DNA of 64,000 bases from Roseibium algicola. GTDB taxonomy: Bacteria; Pseudomonadota; Alphaproteobacteria; Rhizobiales; Stappiaceae. The stretch is taken from contig NZ_CP019630.1 in the NCBI RefSeq assembly GCF_001999245.1, positions 1,426,001 to 1,490,000 on the forward strand, given 5' to 3'. The position numbers and the translations under genes were made by a program. Of the stretch, positions 26,116 to 34,216 are shown piece after piece (position 1 is the first letter of the stretch; every line of letters begins with the position of its first letter). The notes under the pieces are model-generated. The model saw only the letters and a program-made list of their open reading frames with translations. It made no database searches and was not told the DNA's origin.

Positions 26116-26383
26116 TGCTCCCCGTATCCCTCAATGACCCGTCGTTGCGGGTTTCTCCTTCCGAGCGAGGCGGATCGTACGGTCAGAAGGAAAACGGCAC
26201 AAGGCACCTTTGTGGCACAACGGTTTTGCCGGCACGGACTTTCTGCCTCACCACCTCCCCCTTCCCTGAACGGACAGATGGAACATGAACCCGGGATAAA
26301 CAGTGCACTCAGAACCGGTTCAACCGGGTCTGCCTAAGTTCCGAAGCGTGGGCGAAAGAAATGCCAACCAAGGAATTGATTTG

Positions 26384-27013
26384 ATGATTAAGACGATTTC
26401 AAAAACTGCCGTTCTGACCGCTGTTCTCGCCAGTGTCGCAACCGGAGCCATGGCCAAGGACTGGATCGAGAAAGTGGAAGTCAAGCGCGACGGCATCGAC
26501 GTCATTCCCGTCGAAGTGAAGGCCAACGCCTACAATTACACCAAGATCAAGTCCGGCAATCACCGGTTCCTGCTGCGCCTGTCGGCAAAGGCGACGAATG
26601 GCGAGCGGATTGTTGCCATGAAGGTCGGTTCCTTCAAGGACGTGCTTTACTTCGAAGGGGACGGCAACCTTTGGAGCAAGAGCTTCCAGAACCGCGACGT
26701 CGGCGCGGGCACGAAGCGTTCGGTTTCCATTTCCTACACGCCGGTTATCCCGATGGCGAACGTCAAGTGGCAGGGCTGGGATCCGGTCCAGGCCTGCTCG
26801 CTCAACCTGGACAAGGTTCTTAAGAGCGGCATGAAGAAGTCGGTCGCGCTCAGCAAGACCTGGACGGTGTCGGCCAAGGCCTATTTCGAGCTGGACGCTG
26901 TGGCCGCGAAGAAGAACAAGGCCGAAAAGAACAAGTGGTCGTTCAAGAACACCACGCATCAGCGCGATGGTTATGGTTACGACGTGACGGTGAAGTGCCT
27001 GCCGGCGCAATGA
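26384..27013 (+). CDS. Exported protein of unknown function, within glc locus
   Basis: 209 residues with a Sec signal peptide (residues 1-24, ending GAMA-K). The mature part reads as mostly beta strands with many Lys and aromatic residues, such as VEVKRDGIDVIPVEVKANAYN, shown as pieces KVEVKRDG and PVEVKANA. Only two cysteines are in the mature protein, in VQACSL and VKCLPAQ at the end, suggesting one disulfide. No family was recognised. AAGGA lies nine bases before the ATG at 26384. It sits opposite in direction to glcF and glcE and splits the glycolate oxidase genes, which could be chance or functional. Confidence 0.75.
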   Translation: MIKTISKTAVLTAVLASVATGAMAKDWIEKVEVKRDGIDVIPVEVKANAYNYTKIKSGNHRFLLRLSAKATNGERIVAMKVGSFKDVLYFEGDGNLWSKSFQNRDVGAGTKRSVSISYTPVIPMANVKWQGWDPVQACSLNLDKVLKSGMKKSVALSKTWTVSAKAYFELDAVAAKKNKAEKNKWSFKNTTHQRDGYGYDVTVKCLPAQ

Positions 27014-27086
27014 CGTTCGCCGCACCGGCAGCCTGGTAAAGGTTCATGGCCCGTGCCGCGCCTTGCGGACGGGCCTTGCCCTCTTG

Positions 27087-27446
27087 TCAGAACATCCAGG
27101 TTTCCGGGTTGGGCACAGGCTCGTTACGGCCTGCAAGCTGAAGCCCCTTGATGCAGCGGACGATCATCCAGATCAGTACGGCAATCAGCATCAGGAAGCC
27201 GATCAGGATCAGGGTCAAAAGACCACTGACGATGCCGAACAGCAGCCCGATCCAGAAAGTGCGGATCTGATAGGTGTAGTGACTATCAACCCAGGCCGAG
27301 CCCTTGCCCCGATTGAGATAGGCAAAGATGACACCGACAATGGCGGTGAACGGCACGATGATATTTGCCAGATAAAGAATATAGATGAGCGTGGCGTTCT
27401 TGCCGCCTGGCTCCATGTAGCCTGAAACGTCGGACTGTTGATCCAT
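27087..27446 (-). CDS. DUF4870-like small membrane protein
   Basis: 119 residues with three membrane helices (about 18-42, 62-85 and 85-105). The pattern IYILYLANIIVPF followed by DSHYTYQIRTFWIG fits the DUF4870 family, whose hallmark is a helix, a loop with H-x-x-x-Q, then two closely packed helices. Function is unknown. It begins 44 bases after glcE on the same strand and could be co-transcribed with glcDE. A small hairpin, GGCCCGT/ACGGGCC at 27048-27075, lies just after the stop but lacks a good T run. Confidence 0.8.
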   Translation of the reverse strand: MDQQSDVSGYMEPGGKNATLIYILYLANIIVPFTAIVGVIFAYLNRGKGSAWVDSHYTYQIRTFWIGLLFGIVSGLLTLILIGFLMLIAVLIWMIVRCIKGLQLAGRNEPVPNPETWMF

Positions 27447-27490
27447 GAAGGCACTCCGTTGGAAATGCGTGTGACAATTATGGCCTCACA

Positions 27491-28681
27491 CTACACACCA
27501 CTGACCATTTTTCCAGGATTTAGAATGCCTTTCGGGTCGAACTGTTCCTTCAGGCGGCGAGACAGTGCCGCGAGCGGAGCAGGCTGCGGGTGAAACACCG
27601 GCACATTGGACCGCTGGGACGCATCGGCCCGCACAAGTGTTGCGTGACCGCCGCCGACGGCATCGATCGCAGCCCTGATTTCCGCCTCATGCAGGCTGCC
27701 ATCCAGACACGAGAGCCAGACAAGGCCGCCACTCCAGTCGTAATAGGCCTGAAGCTCGAACGCCTCCCCCAGGTTGGCAACCAGTTGCGGCCCTGCGGTC
27801 GGGGCAACGGAAAGCCGCCAGACCGGGGTTTCACCACCCGCGTAGGGTTTGACATCCCGGATCGTCTGCCAGAGAGCACCTGTTTCCGATGCCTCCAGTC
27901 GCGACGGCGTGCCATAGGTGCCAAGCAAGGCCTGCAGGGTCTTGAAGCGGTAATCCACCGAGGTCGAGAATCCTTCCAGGCGCAATACGGTTGAGCTGCT
28001 GCCGCCGTTCACCCCCGCAGGCAAATGGGCCGCGCCAGACACTTCCGCCGACGATCCCATGGCCTTGCACAATGCCTTGATGCCATCGTCGTCATCGAGC
28101 CCGGAAAGCACGAATGTTGCAGAGGTCTCCGGCTTGGGATTGACCTTCAGCGTCACGGTCGTTGCAACGGCAAGCGTGCCATATGCGCCGCACAGAGCCC
28201 GCGGCAGGTCATATCCGGTGACGTTCTTGACCACCTTGCCGCCGGAATTGAAGATCTCGCCGCGCCCGGACACCGCCTCCATGCCAAGCACATGATCGCG
28301 AGCAGCCCCGGCCTTGATCCGGCGGGGGCCGGAAAGGTTGGCTGCAAGCACGCCGCCGATTGTCCCCTGTGCCGGTGTAACGCCCAGGAGCGGGCCGAAG
28401 TCCATCGGCTCGAACGAAAGCTCCTGACCGTTGTCGTCGACCAGCTTTTCCACTTCGGCAATTGGCGTACCCGCCTTGACCGTCAGCACCAGTTCCGCAG
28501 GTTCATAGCTCTCGACCCCGGTCAAACCCGACAGGTCCAGCACATGAGCGGCCTGCACAGGGCGTCCGAGCGTTCGTTTCGAGCCCTGACCGATGATTTC
28601 CAGCGGCTGGTCTTCGGCAGCAGCCCAGGCCACCACCTTTTCCACGTCGCCGGTGTTTCGCGGTTTCATTGTCGCGTCCAT
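27491..28681 (-). CDS. glcE: Glycolate oxidase FAD-binding subunit GlcE
   Basis: 396 residues, the second flavin-type subunit of glycolate dehydrogenase. It has the PCMH FAD-binding domain: LEIIGQGSKRTLGRPVQ near residue 22, ELVLTVKAGTPIAEVE, and GTIGGVLAANLSGPRRIKAGAARDHVLG, seen as TIGGVLAANLSGPRR with the GxAR..L motif. The C-terminus ends with FDPKGILNPGKM, a cap-domain motif shared with GlcD. The ATG at 28681 lies 10 bases after the glcD stop with an AGGG sequence before it; the in-frame ATG at 28750 overlaps glcD and is rejected. Transcribed with glcD. Confidence 0.95.
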   Translation of the reverse strand: MDATMKPRNTGDVEKVVAWAAAEDQPLEIIGQGSKRTLGRPVQAAHVLDLSGLTGVESYEPAELVLTVKAGTPIAEVEKLVDDNGQELSFEPMDFGPLLGVTPAQGTIGGVLAANLSGPRRIKAGAARDHVLGMEAVSGRGEIFNSGGKVVKNVTGYDLPRALCGAYGTLAVATTVTLKVNPKPETSATFVLSGLDDDDGIKALCKAMGSSAEVSGAAHLPAGVNGGSSSTVLRLEGFSTSVDYRFKTLQALLGTYGTPSRLEASETGALWQTIRDVKPYAGGETPVWRLSVAPTAGPQLVANLGEAFELQAYYDWSGGLVWLSCLDGSLHEAEIRAAIDAVGGGHATLVRADASQRSNVPVFHPQPAPLAALSRRLKEQFDPKGILNPGKMVSGV

Positions 28682-28691
28682 GCCCCTACCC

Positions 28692-30188
28692 TCAGAACCG
28701 CGGAATATCTGGAAAGGGCAACTGGCCCTTGTGTACATGCATCTTGCCAAGCTCGGCGCAGCGGTGCAGCACCGGAAAAACCTTGCCCGGATTGAGAAGA
28801 TGCTTCTGGTCGAAAGCGCATTTGACCCGTTGCTGCTGCTTCAGGTCCGCTTCGGAGAACATGTCTGTCATCAGATCGCGTTTTTCGATGCCGACACCGT
28901 GCTCGCCGGTCAGAACGCCGCCAACCTCAACGCAAAGTCGAAGAATATCGGCTCCAAAGGCTTCCGCCGCATCGAGTTCACCCGGCTTGTTGGCGTCGTA
29001 AAGGATGAGCGGGTGCAGGTTGCCATCACCGGCGTGAAAGACATTGGCAACGCCCAACCCGTGTTTTTCGGCCAGCTCCCGCATGCGGGCCAGCACCTTC
29101 GGCAGTTCGCGGCGCGGGATGGTACCGTCCATGCACAGGTAATCCGGGGAAATGCGGCCCACCGCCGGGAACGCGGCCTTGCGGCCGGCCCAGAAGGTCA
29201 TGCGCTCTTCCTCGCTTTCTGAAATGCGCACGTGGCTGGCCTGGTTGGCCCTGGCGATTTCCTCGACACGGCCGATCAGGTAATCGACCTCGCGCTCCGG
29301 CCCATCCAGTTCCACGATCAGCAAGGCCTCGACATCACGCGGATAACCTGCGTTGACGAAATCCTCCGCGGCGTGGATGGCGGGCTTGTCCATCATCTCC
29401 ATTCCGCCTGGAATGATGCCGGCGGCGATAATATCGGCCACACAGCGCCCCCCGTCCTCGCTGGTCGGAAAGCCGATCAGGAGCGCCCGCGCCGTTTCAG
29501 GCTTTTGCAGGATCCGCACGGTGACTTCGGTGACGACGCCGAGCAGGCCTTCCGAACCGGTCATCAGCGCCAGCAGGTCATATCCCTCGCTGTCCAGATG
29601 CTTGCCGCCGAGGCGAATGACCTCGCCGGTGACAAGCACCATTTCAAGGCCGAGAACGTTGTTGGTGGTCAGGCCGTATTTCAGGCAGTGCACACCACCG
29701 GAGTTCTCCGCGATGTTGCCACCGATGGAACAGGCGATTTGCGACGAGGGATCCGGCGCGTAGTAGAAGCCCTCGTGCTCGACCGCACGTGTAATGCCCA
29801 GATTGGTGACACCCGGCTGAACGACCACGGCCCGGTTGTCATAGTCGATATCGAGCACGCGGTTGAACTTCATCATCGACAGCAGAACGCCATCTTCCAG
29901 AGGCAGCGCGCCGCCGGAAAGCGAGGTGCCCGCCCCGCGTGGCACGACTTTCACGTCATTGTCATGACAGTATTTCAGAACCTTCGATACCTGCTCGACC
30001 GTCTCCGGCAGGACGACGATCAGTGGCAACTGGCGATAAGCCGTCAGCGCATCGGTCTCATAGGCGCGCATCTCGCGTTCGTCATGGATTACCCCTTCTC
30101 CGGGCACAATCGCCTGAAGCGCGCTCAGGATTTCCTGGCGGCGGGCCAATACGGCCTGATCTGGCGCGGGCATCGCAATGGCGGTCAC
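28692..30188 (-). CDS. glcD: Glycolate oxidase subunit GlcD
   Basis: 498 residues, the catalytic flavoprotein subunit. It contains the FAD_binding_4 domain with VVPRGAGTSLSGGALP near residue 80, the GGNIAENSGGVHCLKYG segment near 155, and the C-terminal cap ending in GVLTGEHGVGIEKRDLM, with LNPGKVFP at the end. It oxidises glycolate (and often D-lactate) and passes electrons through GlcE and GlcF to quinone. It is the first gene of the leftward glcDE unit. A GntR/LldR-like operator half-palindrome lies 42 bases upstream of its ATG. Confidence 0.96.
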   Translation of the reverse strand: MTAIAMPAPDQAVLARRQEILSALQAIVPGEGVIHDEREMRAYETDALTAYRQLPLIVVLPETVEQVSKVLKYCHDNDVKVVPRGAGTSLSGGALPLEDGVLLSMMKFNRVLDIDYDNRAVVVQPGVTNLGITRAVEHEGFYYAPDPSSQIACSIGGNIAENSGGVHCLKYGLTTNNVLGLEMVLVTGEVIRLGGKHLDSEGYDLLALMTGSEGLLGVVTEVTVRILQKPETARALLIGFPTSEDGGRCVADIIAAGIIPGGMEMMDKPAIHAAEDFVNAGYPRDVEALLIVELDGPEREVDYLIGRVEEIARANQASHVRISESEEERMTFWAGRKAAFPAVGRISPDYLCMDGTIPRRELPKVLARMRELAEKHGLGVANVFHAGDGNLHPLILYDANKPGELDAAEAFGADILRLCVEVGGVLTGEHGVGIEKRDLMTDMFSEADLKQQQRVKCAFDQKHLLNPGKVFPVLHRCAELGKMHVHKGQLPFPDIPRF

Positions 30189-30229
30189 GAAATGAACTCC
30201 TTCTACTTTTTAATACGTTGATCCAGTTG

Positions 30230-30246
30230 AATTGGTCCTACGTAAC
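30230..30246. promoter_or_regulatory. Candidate LldR/GlcC-type operator upstream of glcD
   Basis: AATTGGTCCTACGTAAC contains TGGTCCTACGT, one mismatch from the FadR-subfamily GntR pattern TnGTnnnACnA, and its left arm AATTGGTCCTAC closely resembles the E. coli LldR operator arm. It lies between divergent glcD and a lysR gene. The only GntR gene in the window is the lactate-linked one at 33432. Confidence 0.5.
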
Positions 30247-30343
30247 ATGAGATGGCAGTGAATTACCCTTGCTTAAGTGTGGCAAGGTTCGCGCCCGAGG
30301 AAAACGACCGGCAAATACTAATTGTCTTTCTGAGAGATTGAAA

Positions 30344-31288
30344 ATGAGCAATCTGACCGACATGGAGATTTTCGCAAGGGTGGTAAGCGCCGGCAGCATG
30401 TCGGCAGCCGGCCGCGAAATGAGCCTGTCGCCCGCAGTCGTCTCCAAACGCATCCGGCGTCTGGAAGAAAAACTCGGTACCAGACTGCTGCAACGGACCA
30501 CTCGCCAGATCGCCATGACGGAGGCCGGACAGGGCTTTTACGAGCGCGTTGTGGCCATTCTTGCCTCCGTTGAAGAAGCCGAATCATTTGTCTCGCGCGG
30601 CTCGGCCAAGGCACGCGGCAACCTGAAGGTGGCCGTTCCGACGTCCTTCGGCCGGCTTCACATTGCTCCGCACCTTGGCAAGTTCCTGGCTGAAAACACC
30701 GATCTTTCGGTCAATCTCGATCTGTCCGACGATTTTGTCGACATCGTCGGTGACGGCTATGACCTTGCCATCCGCATTGCGGAGCTCTCCGATTCCAGCC
30801 TCGTCGCGCGGCGCCTGGCACCGGTCCACCGCGTCCTGTGCGCAAGCCCGACCTATCTCGAAAAATACGGCACTCCGCAAAGCATCGAGGATCTTGTCGC
30901 AAACCATGTGACCATTGCCGCAACCAACCAGGACCCTTGGCGGCTCGCCGGTCCGGACGGGATCGAGACCGTCCGCACGCAGGCGCCGGTCAAGACCAAC
31001 TCCAACGAGGTCGTGCGCGAATGCCTGTTGGCCGGCGTCGGCGTTGCGCTTCGATCGACCTGGGACGTAGGTCCGGAGTTGCGTGAAGGCAAACTGCAAA
31101 TTCTCCTGCCCGAGTACCGGGCCTCGAAGGATGTCGGACTTTATGCCGTTTACCCCAGCCGCCAGTTTCTGCCGGCCAAGGTGCGTGTCTTTATCGACTT
31201 CCTTGCCGGGCTCTATGGCTCATCCCCCTATTGGGACCATGGGCTTGAGGACTGGTTACGCCTGCCGAGCAACGCCCGCGCAGGCTGA
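30344..31288 (+). CDS. LysR family transcription regulator (divergent from glcD)
   Basis: 314 residues, a LysR-type regulator. The N-terminal winged HTH is MSNLTDMEIFARVVSAGSMSAAGRE (first 25 residues; shown in shorter form as DMEIFARVV and SMSAAGRE), followed by LSPAVVSKRIRRLEEKLGTRLLQRTTRQI. The effector domain follows from residue 90 with GRLHIAPHL and a conserved DLAIRI motif. The MSNLTDMEIF... form with VSKRI belongs to the DsdC/AaeR-like group that often regulates neighbouring oxidoreductases. It is divergent from glcD, 155 bases away, so glcDE is its likely target. The ATG at 30344 is chosen over an ATG at 30269. Confidence 0.88.
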   Translation: MSNLTDMEIFARVVSAGSMSAAGREMSLSPAVVSKRIRRLEEKLGTRLLQRTTRQIAMTEAGQGFYERVVAILASVEEAESFVSRGSAKARGNLKVAVPTSFGRLHIAPHLGKFLAENTDLSVNLDLSDDFVDIVGDGYDLAIRIAELSDSSLVARRLAPVHRVLCASPTYLEKYGTPQSIEDLVANHVTIAATNQDPWRLAGPDGIETVRTQAPVKTNSNEVVRECLLAGVGVALRSTWDVGPELREGKLQILLPEYRASKDVGLYAVYPSRQFLPAKVRVFIDFLAGLYGSSPYWDHGLEDWLRLPSNARAG

Positions 31289-31428
31289 CCTTCCACCCGG
31301 ACGCCAAACGATCCCAGTCGGCGATCGCAGCTTGGCATGCGGGATGCGACGGTCCGTCACTTGCATCAAGGCCTGACATCCTGTTCTGTTGACGGGGGTT
31401 TTAAACACCCAAACCGAGGGAGATATAC

Positions 31429-31824
31429 ATGCAGCGACTGCTGATGATCGCCGGAACCGCGCTTCTGGCCCTGACCGTTCAGGCAAGCGCCGAAGGCGAC
31501 CCTGCCAAGGGTGAGAAAGTATTCAAGAAATGCGCCGCTTGCCATGCGGTTGGACCCGAAGCCAAAAACAAGGTCGGTCCGGAACTGAACGGCATTGTCG
31601 GCCGGGCATGGGGCGCGGTTGACGGCTACAAGTATTCCGCCAACCTGCTCGAATTGGCCGATGGCAAGGTGTGGGACGCCGAGACGCTTGACGTTTACCT
31701 GACCAAGCCGAAGGATCTGATTCCGAAAGGCAAGATGGCTTTTGCCGGCCTGAAGAAGGAAGACGACCGCGCCAACGTGATCGCCTATTTGAACCAGTAC
31801 AACGAAGACGGTTCCAGCAAGTAA
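31429..31824 (+). CDS. Class I cytochrome c (c2 / c-556-like electron carrier)
   Basis: 131 residues with a Sec signal peptide (residues 1-21, cleaved at ASA-E) and one covalent haem site, CAACH at residues 36-40. The distal methionine is in KGKMAFAGLK near residue 104. The layout GDPAKGEKVFKKCAACHAVG is that of mitochondrial-type cytochrome c/c2, the periplasmic electron shuttle between the bc1 complex and oxidases. A strong AGGGAGAT ribosome site precedes the ATG, and a perfect terminator follows, so it is a monocistronic gene probably at high expression. Confidence 0.94.
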   Translation: MQRLLMIAGTALLALTVQASAEGDPAKGEKVFKKCAACHAVGPEAKNKVGPELNGIVGRAWGAVDGYKYSANLLELADGKVWDAETLDVYLTKPKDLIPKGKMAFAGLKKEDDRANVIAYLNQYNEDGSSK

Positions 31825-31847
31825 GCACTGCTTGCCGACTGACGACA

Positions 31848-31876
31848 AAAGGCCGGGATTACCCGGCCTTTTTTTC
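31848..31876 (+). terminator. Rho-independent terminator of cytochrome c gene
   Basis: Stem AAAGGCCGGG/CCCGGCCTTT with an ATTA loop and a run of Ts, 24 bases after the stop. Confidence 0.95.
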
Positions 31877-31896
31877 TCTGGTGAAGCCTCTCGTCA

Positions 31897-31925
31897 GTCA
31901 TCCCGGACGCAGCGAAGCGCGCTGC
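31897..31925. repeat. Fragment of a common Hyphomicrobiales intergenic repeat
   Basis: The string GTCATCCCGGACGCAGCGAAG and onward to GCGCTGCC is the familiar beginning of a short interspersed repeat of this order. Only one arm is seen here, so the copy is partial. It lies between convergent genes. Confidence 0.4.
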
Positions 31926-31936
31926 CATTTACGTCT

Positions 31937-33268
31937 TCAGTGCTCACCGTGTTGCTGACGGATGCGCTTGACGGTCCACCAGATCACCAGCACGACCAGC
32001 GGCACGGATATGCCGGTCATCAGGTTGGAGTCAGGCAGAGGCAAGCCGGTTTCCTTGGCGGCTTTCGCCAGATAGGAAATCAGGCCGACGACGTAGTAGC
32101 TCACCGCGGCAACGGACAGGCCTTCGACGGTCTGCTGCAGGCGGAGTTGCAGATGGGCACGCCGGTTCATGGATTCCAGCAGCGAACGATTCTGCTCTTC
32201 CAGTTCGACGTCGACCCGCGTGCGCAGGAGCGTGGTTGCCCGCGCCAGTTTGCGCGAGAGCATCGCCTGACGGTCTTCGATCGCCTGGCAGGTGCGCATG
32301 GCCGGGGCAAGCCGGCGGACGAGGAAGGACGCCATTGAAAGTTCGCCGGGGGCAGCCTCTTCACGCAAGGTTTCCAGCCGTGCCCGGACGATCTGGTCAT
32401 ATGCGCGGCTCGCGCCGAACCGAAACGTGCTGGCGGTTGCCCCCGCTTCCAGCGCGGCGGCAAGGCCGCTCAGTTTGTCCAGAAGCTCCTGATTGGCGCC
32501 GAGCGCGGAGGTCTCCTGCATCTGGCCGGTCAGTTCCGCAAGCTCGATCTCGAAACGCCTGATATCCGGCTGAAGTCTGGTTGCCTCGAACAGGCCCAGC
32601 ATGGCCAGCGTTCGATAGGTCTCGACCTCGAGAAGCCGCTGGACAACGGCGCCGGACTGAACGTCGCTCAAGGTCCGGTTGCAGACCAGGAGCCGCGTGA
32701 GCCCATCGCCATCCTGCCGGAAGTCGGTCGCCACCATCGCAGCGCCGTCTTCAAGGTTGGAAACCGTCAGGCTGGCTTCATCGAACTGGCTTCGCCATTC
32801 CTTGCCTTCATCACCACCGCGCAATTCCAGCCGGACGGCGACCAGCAGATCGCCGGGCGCCCGAAACGCAGCGCCAAAGGGGTGCTTGATCGGCACCTGC
32901 CCGAAAATCGTTTGTTCGTGGGCGCTACCATCCCAGGTGTAGGTGGTGAATTCCGCGTGCTGTTCCCAGCTCAAGGTGCCACCGCCGAAATTGACGGTGT
33001 GATGACGGGCTCCGGGCGCAGGACCGTGGCCACCGCGGGAAATGCAGAACTCAGACAGCCAGGCATGATCTCTGGCGGCTTCCTCAGCATCTGTCAGGAA
33101 AGCGTAGTGAAGCACCGTCCGCGGACAGGGCAGCGGACGAAACGGCCGCGCATGAACCTCCCCCAACACCTTTTCCCGCAAGGGAGATGTGCGAAAGGCA
33201 GGAAAGGTGGACCCGTTTTCTGATCCCTGATCCAAGGAGCAACCCCGACTTTGGAAATGTTCTGTCAA
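31937..33268 (-). CDS. DUF3422 family membrane protein
   Basis: 443 residues. The family signature begins near residue 29 with SPLREKVLGEVHARPFRPL, and GHGPAPGARHHTVNFGGGTLSWEQHAEFTTYTW is seen as HHTVNFGG and LSWEQHAEFTTY. A long coiled middle region and two C-terminal membrane helices (near residues 378-400 and 410-432) follow. This fits DUF3422, inner-membrane proteins of unknown function; the coiled-coil plus two helices recalls ion-channel-like accessory proteins. The start used is a TTG at 33268, because no ATG occurs before the conserved block; another TTG at 33238 is equally possible. Divergent from the GntR-lldD operon. Confidence 0.88.
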   Translation of the reverse strand: MTEHFQSRGCSLDQGSENGSTFPAFRTSPLREKVLGEVHARPFRPLPCPRTVLHYAFLTDAEEAARDHAWLSEFCISRGGHGPAPGARHHTVNFGGGTLSWEQHAEFTTYTWDGSAHEQTIFGQVPIKHPFGAAFRAPGDLLVAVRLELRGGDEGKEWRSQFDEASLTVSNLEDGAAMVATDFRQDGDGLTRLLVCNRTLSDVQSGAVVQRLLEVETYRTLAMLGLFEATRLQPDIRRFEIELAELTGQMQETSALGANQELLDKLSGLAAALEAGATASTFRFGASRAYDQIVRARLETLREEAAPGELSMASFLVRRLAPAMRTCQAIEDRQAMLSRKLARATTLLRTRVDVELEEQNRSLLESMNRRAHLQLRLQQTVEGLSVAAVSYYVVGLISYLAKAAKETGLPLPDSNLMTGISVPLVVLVIWWTVKRIRQQHGEH

Positions 33269-33324
33269 TTCTACATTCCGCTAAGGCACCGCCGAAACCA
33301 ATCCGCATTTTTGCCGCAGCAGAC

Positions 33325-33419
33325 AATTGGGTTTCCGGAGAGACATTTCAGCAACAAATAATTGGACAAAAAAATTGACCAATTTTGAAAGCGGCGCTAT
33401 TTTCCGCGCCAACAATTGG
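33325..33419. promoter_or_regulatory. Cluster of AATTGG operator half-sites before the GntR gene
   Basis: AATTGG occurs at 33325, 33360 and 33414, and its complement CCAATT at 33379-33384. The central pair AATTGGACA...TGACCAATT forms an imperfect inverted repeat over 25 bases. Sites with AATTGG arms are typical of LldR/PdhR-group FadR-type regulators, so this is a likely autoregulatory region that also serves lldD. Confidence 0.5.
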
Positions 33420-33431
33420 AGCGGGAGCGGC

Positions 33432-34199
33432 ATGTTTCAGCCGGTCGATCATCAGAAGACGGCAAATGCCGTGGTGGAGCAGATCGAAGATCTGATCCTG
33501 AAGGGCGTGCTGCAGTCCGGCGACAGGCTGCCAGCCGAGCGCGACCTTGCCGACCAGATGAACGTCTCCCGTCCTGTGCTTCGCGATGCCTTGAAGACGC
33601 TTGAGGACCGCGAGCTGATTTCGTCGCGCCGGGGTGGCGGCACCTATGTTGCCGAGCTGATCGGCCCGATCTTTTCCGAAGCAGTGGTGCAGCTGATTGC
33701 CCGGCACCCGGGCGCGGTAAACGACTATTTCGAATTCCGGCGGGGCATCGAGAGCCAGGCGGCAGCCCTTGCAGCCGCACGGGCCGCCCCATCCGACCTT
33801 GCCCGGCTGCAGGACATAGTCCGCCAGATGCAGGAAGCGCATGACAGCGAGGACCTGCCTGCAGAAAGCCGGCTGGACGTTGCCTTTCATCACGCGGTCG
33901 GTGAAGCGGCCCACAATGTGGTGATGCTGCACACTCTCAGGTCCTGTTACCGGCTTCTGGAAAACGGCGTCTTCTACAATCGCGGGCGCCTTTACCACCA
34001 CCCGTCGGCACGGATCGAGCTGCTGCAGCAGCACAAGGCCATTGCCGACGCCATTCAGACCGGGGATGCCGACCGCGCGAGGCAGGCCTCGGAAAACCAT
34101 ATCGACTATGTGCGCGGCACCCTTGCCGAAACGAAGGATCTGGACCGGCGCGAGCAGCTGGCCGGCCTGAGACGGACCCGAAAACCGGCTCGCGCGTGA
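33432..34199 (+). CDS. FadR/GntR family regulator (LldR-like)
   Basis: 255 residues. The N-terminal winged helix is clear: QIEDLILKGVLQSGDRLPAERDLADQMNVSRPVLRDALKTLEDREL, seen as SGDRLPAERDLA and VSRPVLRDAL near residue 45. A FadR C-terminal (FCD) domain follows with the metal/ligand site pattern EFRRGIE...D.AFHHAVGEAAHN...H..I, where Asp, three His are at the usual places. LldR, PdhR and GlcC belong to this group and respond to lactate, pyruvate or glycolate. It is followed by a lactate dehydrogenase gene on the same strand 18 bases later. ATG at 33432 begins the conserved part; earlier in-frame ATG at 33327 overlaps the operator region. Confidence 0.88.
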   Translation: MFQPVDHQKTANAVVEQIEDLILKGVLQSGDRLPAERDLADQMNVSRPVLRDALKTLEDRELISSRRGGGTYVAELIGPIFSEAVVQLIARHPGAVNDYFEFRRGIESQAAALAAARAAPSDLARLQDIVRQMQEAHDSEDLPAESRLDVAFHHAVGEAAHNVVMLHTLRSCYRLLENGVFYNRGRLYHHPSARIELLQQHKAIADAIQTGDADRARQASENHIDYVRGTLAETKDLDRREQLAGLRRTRKPARA

Positions 34200-34216
34200 G
34201 CCTCAGGAGGAATTCG

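Noticed and set aside
25408..26337. A 309-codon plus-strand frame over glcF
   Set aside because: Shadow of glcF; no recognisable motif and His/Arg/Gln-rich composition.
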